The notes under the pieces are model-generated. The model was not told where the DNA came from. It did no database searches and saw only the letters and a program-made list of their open reading frames with translations. This document shows, one piece after another, positions 25,015 to 33,174 of a stretch of 42,240 nt of DNA. The DNA is taken from assembly GCA_963559605.1 (NCBI GenBank), contig CAUWLL010000023.1, positions 1 to 42,240 on the forward strand, written 5' to 3'. The DNA comes from Dorea_D sp963559605 (lineage in GTDB: Bacteria > Bacillota > Clostridia > Lachnospirales > Lachnospiraceae). The position numbers and the translations under genes are program-made. How positions within the stretch are numbered: position 1 is the first letter of the stretch; the number at the start of each line of letters is the position of its first letter.

Positions 25015-26319
25015 ATGAAGGAACTGTCTAAATTAATCTTGGAAGATATGAAGCCTGCCCTTGGAGTTACAGAACCGGGAGCGATTGCATTTGCAGTTGC
25101 CAAAGCAAGAAGTTTTATTAAAGGTGAGCTTTCCGGTGTAGAAGTTGCTCTGAACAGCGGTATGTATAAAAATGCGTTTACGTGCGGCATTCCCAATAGC
25201 CCTGAGGTGGGAAATGTATTTGCCGCGGCTCTGGGTGCGGTTGCCGGGAATGCCGAGAAAGGACTGGAAGCATTGGCAGATGTAAAGCCAGAGGATAATG
25301 AAAAAGCGCGTAAACTTATCGAAGAGGGGAAGGTAAGTGTTACACTTGACAGTATCACAAGCCGAATCTTTATCGAGGCAAGGGTGAAAACAGAGTCGGA
25401 AGAAGCGGTTGTTACCATTCGTGATTCTCATACGAATATTACAAAGATTTTGGTAAACGGAAAAACAGAGTTTGAGTCGGAAGCAGAAAGCGTAAAGTAT
25501 GAGGGGGATGCAGAGACAGAGGAAGCAGTGAGAGAAACGGCAGTTGTTCATAAATATACCTTGCAGCAATTGTATGACTATGTACAAACGGTGGATTTGA
25601 AGGTAATTGCGTTTATCAAAGAAGCTTATGACGTAAACCGGGCGCTGTTTGAAGAAGGGCTTCACAATCCGAGAACTACGTTTGCGAGATATTTATTAAA
25701 GAAAAACGGAGGAGAAGTAATCTCCGAGGACGAGCAGACAACGGCGTCTCTCCTTTGCAATGCAGCGATCGAGGCTCGTGTGATCGGCTTGGATAAGCCT
25801 GCCATGAGTATTACAGGATCCGGCGCTCATGGAATTATTGCAACTATGCCGTTATATGCGGCTTATAAGGTGAATGGCTACACCGAGGAGCAGCTTCTCC
25901 GGGCAACGGCGCTGAGCTACCTTGTCTGTATGTATATTAAAGAATATTCGGGGAAATTGTCTGCGTTTTGTGGATGCGCTATTGCGGCAGGCACGGGTAT
26001 GGCGTGTGGGCTTGTATATCTCAGGGGCGGTACGATAGAAATGATGACACATACCATTAATAACATGGCAAGTAGTATTACCGGAATGATCTGCGACGGA
26101 GGAAATCAGGGCTGTACTATGAAAGGAATCGCGGCGGTTGACGCGGCATATCAGTCTGTGGAGCTTTCCATGAATGGCGTATATATAGATGAAGTACACG
26201 GGATCAACGGGAGTACACCGGAAGAAACGATGCGGAATATGGGACTGATCGCTTCGCCGGGGATGGTAGGAACAGAGAAAACCATTGTGGAGATTTTTGA
26301 AAATAAATTAAAAAGATAA
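25015..26319 (+). CDS. L-cysteine desulfidase family protein (CyuA/UPF0597)
   Basis: 434 residues, matching the CyuA (YhaM) / UPF0597 family, which breaks L-cysteine into sulfide, pyruvate and ammonia using an oxygen-sensitive Fe-S cluster. Features: LGVTEPGAIAFAVAKA (near 17-32), ITGSGAHGIIATMPLYAAY, and cysteine motifs FCGCAIAAGTGM and MICDGGNQGCTMK that can hold the cluster. AAGGAGG precedes the start. It may share transcription with the selenium carrier genes upstream through the weak hairpin. Clearing cysteine or making sulfide could balance sulfur against selenium; that link is inferred. Confidence 0.88.
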   Translation: MKELSKLILEDMKPALGVTEPGAIAFAVAKARSFIKGELSGVEVALNSGMYKNAFTCGIPNSPEVGNVFAAALGAVAGNAEKGLEALADVKPEDNEKARKLIEEGKVSVTLDSITSRIFIEARVKTESEEAVVTIRDSHTNITKILVNGKTEFESEAESVKYEGDAETEEAVRETAVVHKYTLQQLYDYVQTVDLKVIAFIKEAYDVNRALFEEGLHNPRTTFARYLLKKNGGEVISEDEQTTASLLCNAAIEARVIGLDKPAMSITGSGAHGIIATMPLYAAYKVNGYTEEQLLRATALSYLVCMYIKEYSGKLSAFCGCAIAAGTGMACGLVYLRGGTIEMMTHTINNMASSITGMICDGGNQGCTMKGIAAVDAAYQSVELSMNGVYIDEVHGINGSTPEETMRNMGLIASPGMVGTEKTIVEIFENKLKR

Positions 26320-26334
26320 ATCAAGAAGAATAGA

Positions 26335-26375
26335 AAAGGGAGATTTGCGGCAATGCGGATGCGCAATCTCCCTTT
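26335..26375. terminator. Bidirectional terminator between cyuA and glsA
   Basis: An 11-bp stem (26335-26345 with 26365-26375), extended by GCG/CGC past a bulge, A-rich on the left and T-rich on the right. It serves both converging genes. Confidence 0.82.
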
Positions 26376-26388
26376 CGTCATATAGTCC

Positions 26389-27300
26389 CTAGTTAAAAAT
26401 ATGAAGATTCAGTTCTCTGGATAAGTGTCTTAGAATATGGTTGCCGGCAATACTGTTTCCTTTGGGATCCAGAGACGGCCCGAAGATTCCGATTCCCATA
26501 CGACGGTTTACCACAGAGAGGATTCCACCGCCGACTCCGCTTTTGGAAGGAATGCCGACATGGACGGCAAACTCGCCGGAGCCGTCGTACATACCACAGG
26601 TAAACATAATGGTTTTTACGACTTTTACGACATTTTCATCTAGCACACGTTCTCCGGTGATCGGATGGATACCGTCCTGAGCCAGTATCAGTCCGAATCC
26701 CGCCAGACTTTCTGCCGTCACGTTCAAGGAACACATCCGCACATAGAGATCCAGAGTTTCCGGAACGCTGCCGGGAGCAATAATGTCTTTACTTTCCAGC
26801 AGATAAGCGATTGCCTTGTTGCGGGAAATATGGTTCATCTCCGACTGATAGACATCTTCGTTCATCGTAATTTCTTCGTCCATGCAAAGCTTGCGGGAAA
26901 TGGCAAGCATTTCCTCAAAATCTATAAGCGGTGTAAGATAGCTTGTGATCGCAAGAGCGCCGGAATTGATCATCGGATTATAGGGATAGTTGCTGGATAA
27001 ATCCAGTTTCACAAGGGAATTAAATGCATCTCCGGAAGGTTCCATATGTACCTTTTCAAATACTTTCTGGAAACTGCATTTTTCCAGAGCCACTGCCAGA
27101 GTGATTACTTTAGAAATGCTCTGGATGGTAAAGCGTACGTTGGAATCCCCCACAGATTCACGCACACCGTCTGTAGTAAAAATAGATATGCCAAGTTGGT
27201 TTTTATTGACACGTCCCAGTTCCGGGATATAAGAAGCCGTCTCGCCCAAGGAGATGGACTTTCTCCCGATTTCCATTGCCTGTTTCATGATTTCTCTCAA
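26389..27300 (-). CDS. glsA: Glutaminase
   Basis: 303 residues from a TTG start. It hydrolyses glutamine to glutamate and ammonia. Beta-lactamase-like serine fold: catalytic Ser and Lys in QSISKV, then YPYNPMINSGA, and SKSGVGGGIL near the end. An ATG at 27324 is in frame, but the ribosome site GGAGGTG lies downstream of it, inside that extension, and the likely promoter (27330-27358) would start RNA at about 27323; the TTG at 27300 is 6 nt from GGAGGTG and gives the usual family length. On the minus strand, divergent from the YeiH gene. Confidence 0.93.
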   Translation of the reverse strand: MREIMKQAMEIGRKSISLGETASYIPELGRVNKNQLGISIFTTDGVRESVGDSNVRFTIQSISKVITLAVALEKCSFQKVFEKVHMEPSGDAFNSLVKLDLSSNYPYNPMINSGALAITSYLTPLIDFEEMLAISRKLCMDEEITMNEDVYQSEMNHISRNKAIAYLLESKDIIAPGSVPETLDLYVRMCSLNVTAESLAGFGLILAQDGIHPITGERVLDENVVKVVKTIMFTCGMYDGSGEFAVHVGIPSKSGVGGGILSVVNRRMGIGIFGPSLDPKGNSIAGNHILRHLSRELNLHIFN

Positions 27301-27329
27301 TGATGTCACCTCCGCATTTGTCAAGTTCT

Positions 27330-27358
27330 ATATTAACACGAAGAGGACTTGCTTTCAA
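27330..27358 (-). promoter_or_regulatory. Promoter of glsA
   Basis: On the minus strand, TTGAAA (27353-27358), a 17-nt spacer and TAATAT (27330-27335). The start point would be near 27323, which excludes the ATG at 27324 as the translation start. Confidence 0.7.
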
Positions 27359-27433
27359 TCCTTAAACAATGGTATAGAAAATGAAAAGTAATTGTGATAA
27401 AATGAATGTGAATTTTAGAAAGAAGGGTCGTAA

Positions 27434-28462
27434 ATGGAGTTTTTAAAAAAGAATGGTTATGGAATTTTGTTATGTTTGGTGATTGCAATTCCGTCCTGGA
27501 TGCTGGGAAAGCGCTTTCCGATCATTGGAGGTCCGGTGATCGCAATTGTTGTAGGTATGTTGATCGGATTGTGTCTGAAAGAGAGAAGCGCATTGGAGAG
27601 CGGAATTAAATATACGTCTAAGAAAGTCTTACAGTATGCGGTGGTTTTACTTGGTTTCGGATTGAATCTGCAGGTTATTTTCCAGACGGGTGTGCAGTCG
27701 CTTCCGATCATTCTGTCTACCATAGGAATCTCGCTTTTGATTGCCTATGCGCTTCACAGAGCGCTTCATATTCCGGGAAAGATTTCCACTTTGATAGGCG
27801 TAGGTTCCTCTATTTGCGGAGGCTCGGCGATTGCAGCCACGGCGCCTGTTATTGATGCGGATGATGAGGAAGTGGCGCAGGCGATTTCCGTTATCTTTTT
27901 GTTTAATGTATTGGCAGCAGTTATTTTTCCTATGCTTGGAACGGCAATTGGTTTTTCACAGACGTCTGGAGACGCATTTGGAATTTTTGCCGGAACAGCG
28001 GTGAATGATACGTCTTCTGTAACGGCAGCGGCAGCCACTTGGGACAGTATGTATGGTCTCGGAAGTGCAACGCTTGACAAGGCAGTAACAGTAAAATTAA
28101 CAAGGACGCTGGCAATCATCCCGATTACACTGGTGTTAGCGTTTATGCGCGCTAAAAAAGGAGACGGCAATGGAGAAAAGGTGTCTATGAAGAAAGTGTT
28201 TCCGTATTTTATCCTGTTTTTTGTAGGCGCTTCTGTGATCACTACCGTGGCAACGGCATCAGGCGTTCCGGCAGAGGTATTTTCTCCTTTGAAAGATTTG
28301 TCCAAATTTTTTATTATCATGGCAATGGCTGCCATCGGACTAAATACAAATGTGGTGAAACTGGTGAGAAACGGTGGGAAACCGATCGGGCTTGGACTGG
28401 CATGCTGGTGTGGGATCACATTGGTGAGCTTAGGGATGCAGAAATTGCTGGGGATATGGTAG
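27434..28462 (+). CDS. YeiH/UPF0324 family membrane protein (putative sulfate exporter)
   Basis: 342 residues with about ten membrane segments. VLLGFGLNLQVI, VGSSICGGSAIAATAPVI and GTAVNDTSSVTAAAA are signatures of the YeiH (UPF0324) family. Members are annotated as sulfate exporters mainly by genetics in a few species, so the substrate is uncertain. It starts 134 nt from and divergent to glsA. The dehydrogenase gene follows after 38 nt and may be co-transcribed. Confidence 0.85.
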   Translation: MEFLKKNGYGILLCLVIAIPSWMLGKRFPIIGGPVIAIVVGMLIGLCLKERSALESGIKYTSKKVLQYAVVLLGFGLNLQVIFQTGVQSLPIILSTIGISLLIAYALHRALHIPGKISTLIGVGSSICGGSAIAATAPVIDADDEEVAQAISVIFLFNVLAAVIFPMLGTAIGFSQTSGDAFGIFAGTAVNDTSSVTAAAATWDSMYGLGSATLDKAVTVKLTRTLAIIPITLVLAFMRAKKGDGNGEKVSMKKVFPYFILFFVGASVITTVATASGVPAEVFSPLKDLSKFFIIMAMAAIGLNTNVVKLVRNGGKPIGLGLACWCGITLVSLGMQKLLGIW

Positions 28463-28500
28463 GAGTATGACACAGACAGATAGAGAGCAGGAGGTACGGT

Positions 28501-29541
28501 ATGTTAGCTTATACATATAAAGAGCCGGGGAAGTTTGTATTAGAGGAAAAAGATAAACCTGAGATTTTAAATAGACAGGACGCTATTGTGAAGGTTACTA
28601 TGGCAAGTATTTGTTCTAGCGATATTCACATCAAACACGGTGCGGTGCCAAGGGCGGTTCCCGGCATTACAGTAGGACATGAGATGGTGGGAATTGTAGA
28701 AGAAGTAGGTTCAGATGTGACAAAAGTAACTCCGGGGGATCGTGTGACGGTGAATGTGGAAACTTTTTGTGGTGACTGCTACTTCTGTAAGCAAGGTTAT
28801 GTAAATAACTGTACCGATGAAAACGGAGGCTGGGCGCTGGGATGTCGTATAGACGGCGGACAGGCAGAATATGTTCGGGTTCCATATGCGGATCAAGGCT
28901 TAAATAAAATCCCGGAAGGAATTTCAGATGAAGCCGCGTTGTTTGTCGGAGATGTATTGGCAACCGGATATTGGGCAGCCAAAATTTCGGAGATCACGGA
29001 AAAGGATACCGTATTGATCATTGGCGGAGGACCGACAGGTATCTGTACCTTAGTTTGTGTTTTTCTTAAGAATCCGAAACGAATTATTTTGTCAGAAGTA
29101 GATGAAGAGAGAGTGCGGTTTGTGAAGGAACACTACCCGGAAGTGCTGATCGTAAATCCGAAAGAGACAGATGTAGAGCAGTTTGTAAAAGCTCATAGCG
29201 ACCGAGGCGGCGCAGACAGGGTGCTGGAAGTTGCCGGAGGAAAAGACACGTTTGAGCTTGCGTGGAAATGTGCAAGACCAAATGCGATCGTTACAGTTGT
29301 TGCAATGTATGAGGAGGATCAGATACTGCCGTTGCCCCGGATGTACGGGAAGAATCTGACGTTTAAAACCGGAGGTGTAGACGGTTGTGATTGTGACGAG
29401 ACGTTGAAGCTGATAAAAGAAGGAAAGATTGATACAACACCCCTTATTACACATGTATTTTCGTTGAAAGATATTGAAAAAGCATATGATATATTTGAAG
29501 GCCGGCGGGAGAATGTGATAAAGGTTGCAATAAAACCGTAG
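28501..29541 (+). CDS. Zinc-dependent medium-chain alcohol dehydrogenase
   Basis: 346 residues. The catalytic zinc site includes Cys in SICSSDIH and GHEMVGIVEEVGSDV. The structural-zinc region is short and atypical: CGDCYFCKQGYVNNC. The Rossmann part has IIGGGPTGIC followed by an acidic end of strand 2 (LSEVDEER), which favours NAD+. The substrate is not clear; close relatives oxidise secondary alcohols, sorbitol or threonine. The GGAGG 8 nt upstream supports the start. Confidence 0.88.
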   Translation: MLAYTYKEPGKFVLEEKDKPEILNRQDAIVKVTMASICSSDIHIKHGAVPRAVPGITVGHEMVGIVEEVGSDVTKVTPGDRVTVNVETFCGDCYFCKQGYVNNCTDENGGWALGCRIDGGQAEYVRVPYADQGLNKIPEGISDEAALFVGDVLATGYWAAKISEITEKDTVLIIGGGPTGICTLVCVFLKNPKRIILSEVDEERVRFVKEHYPEVLIVNPKETDVEQFVKAHSDRGGADRVLEVAGGKDTFELAWKCARPNAIVTVVAMYEEDQILPLPRMYGKNLTFKTGGVDGCDCDETLKLIKEGKIDTTPLITHVFSLKDIEKAYDIFEGRRENVIKVAIKP

Positions 29542-29601
29542 AGAGTCGGCGAAAGAATTATTTTTGAAAATTTATAGAAGGATCAGAAAGGTGACTTTTC
29601 G

Positions 29602-32088
29602 ATGAGTGAAAAATCGAAGAAAATAACCGGAACACATATATGTGTGGGGATTTTAGCTCATGTTGATGCGGGAAAGACAACGTTATCCGAGAGTATTTTA
29701 TATCTGACGGGACGTGTACGGAAGCTTGGAAGAGTAGATCACAAAGATGCATTTTTAGATCATAATGAGTTGGAGAGAACCCGGGGGATCACTATTTTCT
29801 CCAAGCAGGCGGTTTTTGACCTTGGCGATTTGGAGGTGACGCTTCTGGATACGCCGGGGCACGTGGATTTTTCTGCGGAAATGGAGCGAACATTACAGGT
29901 ACTTGACTATGGGATTCTTGTGATCAACGGTGCGGACGGTGTGCAGGGACATACACGCACCCTCTGGAATCTTTTGAAATATTATGAGGTTCCGGTATTT
30001 TTGTTTGTGAATAAGATGGATCAAGAGGGAACAGAGCGGGAGCGTCTGTTGGAGGAATTAAAAAATGCTTTGGATGATTCCATTGTGTCGTTTGACGAGG
30101 GAGAAGATCCTCAGTGCAAGGCAGAATTTTTTGAAAATGTTGCGATGTGCGATGAATCGGTACTGGAAAAGTATGTTGAGACCGGGACGCTGGATGAAAA
30201 TGACATTGTCCGGTTAGTCGCGGAAAGAAAAATATTCCCCTGTTATTTTGGCTCCGCATTAAAAGTAGACGGAGTACAGGAATTTCTGGACGGAATAAAG
30301 CGATACGCCGCACAGGATGCGGGGCAGATGCAGAATAGAAAAGACAAGCCTTTTGGGGCGAAGGTATACAAGATTTCCCGTGACACACAGGGGAATCGCC
30401 TGACACATATGAAAATAACCGGAGGCGTACTGAAAGTAAAGGACATTTTGGGAGATGATCTGCCGACATCGGAACGCTGGGAAGAGAAAGTAAATCAGAT
30501 CCGTATTTATTCCGGGGAAAAATTTGAGACAGTGCCGGAAGCAGAGGCAGGAGTTGTGTGTGCGGTGACAGGACTCAGCCACACTTATCCGGGGGAAGGA
30601 CTTGGGACAGAAAAAGAGTCGGGAGGCCCTGTGTTAGAGCCGGTACTGAATTATCAAGTGCAATTTCCGGAGGGATGCGACGTACACACTATGCTTGGGA
30701 ATCTTAGACTTTTAGAGGAAGAAGATCCGATGCTCCGGGTTGTGTGGGAAGAAGAACCGGGAGAAATTCATGTTAGATTGATGGGAGAGGTACAGATTGA
30801 AATTCTCCGTAGTCTGATGAAAGAAAGATTCGGTATAGAGGTTACATTTGGAACGGGAAATATCGTATATAAAGAAACGATCAAAAATATGGTGGAGGGA
30901 GTGGGACATTTTGAACCACTTCGACATTATGCAGAAGTCCACCTTTTATTAGAGCCGGGAAAACCGGGAAGCGGTCTGGAATTTGCGACGATATGCAGCG
31001 AAGATGTGCTGGATGGAAACTGGCAAAGGCTCATATTAACGCATTTAAAAGAAAAAACACACAGAGGTGTATTGACGGGTTCCGCTATCACAGACATGAA
31101 GATCACACTGGCAGCGGGACGGGCGCATTTAAAACATACAGAGGGCGGAGATTTTCGTCAGTCTACTTACCGCGCCGTACGTCAAGGGCTTATGCAGGCA
31201 GAAAATGTTTTGTTAGAGCCATATTATAAATTTCGATTAGAAATACCGACAGATACCGTAGGACGCGCGCTTTCTGACATTCAGCGTATGTACGGAGAGT
31301 TTCAGCCTCCGCAGACGAATGGCGATCGGACAGTGCTTACCGGGAAAGCGCCCGTTGCCTGTATGAGAGATTACCAGACAGAGGTTGTCGGATATACGAG
31401 AGGGCAGGGGAGAATCTCCCTTGTGTTTGGAGGCTACGAACCGTGCCATAACACAGAAGAGGTGGTGGAAGAAATAGGCTATGAGCCGGAAAATGATCTG
31501 GATAATCCCACAGGTTCTGTGTTTTGCAGTCATGGAGCGGGATTTTATGTGCCTTGGAGAGACGTACCGGAGCACATGCATATTGAGAGCCAGTTAAAGC
31601 GGTTAGAGAGAGAGAAACAGGAGGCGGAAAGGCGGGACAGACCGGAATATGCAAACAGAAAGAGTCCTGTAGAAAATTACAGAACAGGCGTCCGAGGATC
31701 CGGCAGTGCATTTCAAGAAGAAGAGAAAGAGCTGGAAGAAATCTTTATCCGCACTTATGGAAAATTAGAGCGGAAGAATCCTCCGGTTTCCAGAACTATA
31801 AAGGCGCAGCCGCAGAAAAAAACAAAAGAAAAGGAAAAACTGCCGGAATATTTTCTTGTGGACGGCTACAATGTTATTTTCGCGTGGGAAGAACTGAAAG
31901 AGTTGGCGAAAGATAATATCGAAGCTGCCAGAAATAAATTGATGGATATTCTGTGTAATTATCAGGGATATAAAAAATGTACGGTTATTCTTGTGTTTGA
32001 CGCTTATAAAGTGGAGGGTTCCTGGATCGAGATTCAGAAATATCACAATATACACGTAGGAGAAGGAAACGGCAGATCAGTACATTGA
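29602..32088 (+). CDS. TetM/EF-G-like ribosomal GTPase fused to a NYN RNase domain (frameshifted at C-terminus)
   Basis: 828 residues as read here. Residues 1-~690 form a translational GTPase of the TetM/TetO ribosomal-protection type: P-loop AHVDAGKT (19-27), switch RGITI (61-65), DTPGHVDF (83-90), NKMD (137-140), then the beta-barrel and EF-G-like domains III-V. A charged linker (about 690-745) leads at residue 750 to FLVDGYNVIFAW and later LVFDAYKV, the first two acidic motifs of the NYN/PIN-like YacP family; Bacillus Rae1 (YacP) of this family cuts mRNA in the ribosomal A site. After Val819 (codon 32056-32058) the frame is lost and a stop comes 9 residues later. The remaining NYN sequence continues in another frame (32060-32353). 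TetM-like sequence alone does not show tetracycline resistance. Confidence 0.86.
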   Translation: MSEKSKKITGTHICVGILAHVDAGKTTLSESILYLTGRVRKLGRVDHKDAFLDHNELERTRGITIFSKQAVFDLGDLEVTLLDTPGHVDFSAEMERTLQVLDYGILVINGADGVQGHTRTLWNLLKYYEVPVFLFVNKMDQEGTERERLLEELKNALDDSIVSFDEGEDPQCKAEFFENVAMCDESVLEKYVETGTLDENDIVRLVAERKIFPCYFGSALKVDGVQEFLDGIKRYAAQDAGQMQNRKDKPFGAKVYKISRDTQGNRLTHMKITGGVLKVKDILGDDLPTSERWEEKVNQIRIYSGEKFETVPEAEAGVVCAVTGLSHTYPGEGLGTEKESGGPVLEPVLNYQVQFPEGCDVHTMLGNLRLLEEEDPMLRVVWEEEPGEIHVRLMGEVQIEILRSLMKERFGIEVTFGTGNIVYKETIKNMVEGVGHFEPLRHYAEVHLLLEPGKPGSGLEFATICSEDVLDGNWQRLILTHLKEKTHRGVLTGSAITDMKITLAAGRAHLKHTEGGDFRQSTYRAVRQGLMQAENVLLEPYYKFRLEIPTDTVGRALSDIQRMYGEFQPPQTNGDRTVLTGKAPVACMRDYQTEVVGYTRGQGRISLVFGGYEPCHNTEEVVEEIGYEPENDLDNPTGSVFCSHGAGFYVPWRDVPEHMHIESQLKRLEREKQEAERRDRPEYANRKSPVENYRTGVRGSGSAFQEEEKELEEIFIRTYGKLERKNPPVSRTIKAQPQKKTKEKEKLPEYFLVDGYNVIFAWEELKELAKDNIEAARNKLMDILCNYQGYKKCTVILVFDAYKVEGSWIEIQKYHNIHVGEGNGRSVH

Positions 32089-32353
32089 GAAAGTGGTTCA
32101 CCAGATTGGCCGCAAATATCATGTTACTGTAGCAACATCAGACGGTGTGGAGCAGGTGATCGTGGCAGGGCAGGGAGCGCATTTGATCTCTGCAAGAGAA
32201 CTGGAGGAAGATGTGGAACTGATGAAGCAGGAAATTCGGGAAGAATATTTGGAAAAACGCGTTCGGGGTAAAAACTATCTTTTTGACTATATGGACGAGG
32301 AGCTTGTCGGGAAAATGGAACGAATCCGTATGGGAGAAGAAGAACCGTGGTAG
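32060..32353 (+). pseudogene. Out-of-frame remainder of the NYN domain
   Basis: In the frame starting at 32060 the DNA encodes EKETADQYIEKVV, then VATSDGVEQVIV, the last NYN motifs with two acidic residues missing from the preceding product. Comparing with the expected YacP-type sequence, about 11 nt appear deleted just after 32058 (a family-like stretch would read Val-Val-Tyr-Thr-Lys before the Glu at 32060). The C-terminal ~70 residues, rich in Glu and Arg, include the family tail. A GTG at 32093 has only a weak ribosome site, so separate translation is doubtful. An assembly error is possible but an 11-nt loss is not typical of one. Confidence 0.78.
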
Positions 32354-32386
32354 AAAAATGGAGAAATATTTGGGGAAAGAAAAAGT

Positions 32387-32417
32387 GGTTATGCAAAAGA
32401 AATGCATAACCCTTTTT
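32387..32417 (+). terminator. Terminator after the GTPase-NYN gene
   Basis: A 9-bp stem (32387-32395 with 32403-32411), a 7-nt loop and then CTTTTTAT. It also separates the converging gene at 32438. Confidence 0.85.
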
Positions 32418-32437
32418 ATGTAGAAAATATTTTGTTT

Positions 32438-33034
32438 CTAATATCTGCCCTGCTGATTGCGGACTGTTCTGTTGATCGTGTCCTGCATCAGACAGTAGTT
32501 GACAACGCCAAAACCTAAAAGTGATATGACAAGATACAGAATATTGGAGTTGCCGTCAACTTTGTTGATACGGTCACATCGTTCACCCATTTTATATGCC
32601 CAGTAAATTCCATAGATACCACAGGTGATCAGAGTAAATAAAAAGACCATTCCACCGGATGTGGCATTTTGCTCTCCGGATAGCTGGTTGACCTCATCAT
32701 TTAACATGATCATCCAGTAAATGCTGTAAATTCCGCATGTGACTAAGGAAAGAATCAGGGAAACTGCAATATTGCGCTCGGTAATACCCGGTAAATTGGA
32801 TCCCGGTGTGCCGTATTGCTGATACTGATAAGGACCGCCGTTTGTATTTGCGTTTGTATTCTGCTGCTGCCAGGACTGGTTATAAGGGTTTGTGCCCTGC
32901 CCGTTATCTGCGCCTGCTGCATTATTGGTAGTTGTGTTTTGGGAGCTTTGTCCGCCGGGAAAAGCATTGCCGCATTCTGGGCAGTGGTTTGCTTCATCGC
33001 CGCAAGGTGCACCGCATTTACTGCAAAATTTCAT
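32438..33034 (-). CDS. Zinc-ribbon membrane protein with DUF4234-like domain
   Basis: 198 residues. Residues 1-25 hold a zinc ribbon: CSKCG (Cys4, Cys7) and CPECG (Cys18, Cys21). A low-complexity Gln/Asn/Gly linker of about 50 residues follows. The C-terminal part has three or four hydrophobic segments, with the repeated pattern TCGIYSIYW and TCGIYGIYW typical of DUF4234 proteins. The start has AGGAGGGA upstream on the minus strand. Function unknown; such proteins are often single-gene membrane factors. Confidence 0.82.
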   Translation of the reverse strand: MKFCSKCGAPCGDEANHCPECGNAFPGGQSSQNTTTNNAAGADNGQGTNPYNQSWQQQNTNANTNGGPYQYQQYGTPGSNLPGITERNIAVSLILSLVTCGIYSIYWMIMLNDEVNQLSGEQNATSGGMVFLFTLITCGIYGIYWAYKMGERCDRINKVDGNSNILYLVISLLGFGVVNYCLMQDTINRTVRNQQGRY

Positions 33035-33174
33035 AAAAATTCCCTCCTGATGTAAAAGATTTTCGCCGTCCCCGTCCCTTGTAAAGAACGGGGAAATACG
33101 TTACTATAGTAATATAAATGCAGTGAAAATACAAGAGTATCTGAATAATCTTTAGAAAGAAACGGAGAGAATAT

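Noticed and set aside
27766..28473. 235-residue minus-strand open frame
   Set aside because: It is antisense to the YeiH-type gene; its composition mirrors that gene's hydrophobic codons.
29602..32088. Tetracycline resistance gene call
   Set aside because: TetM/EF-G similarity alone does not show resistance; the NYN fusion and lack of a mobile context point to a housekeeping or stress role.
32093..32353. Independent small gene starting at GTG 32093
   Set aside because: Weak ribosome site; the sequence is clearly the remainder of the frameshifted NYN domain.
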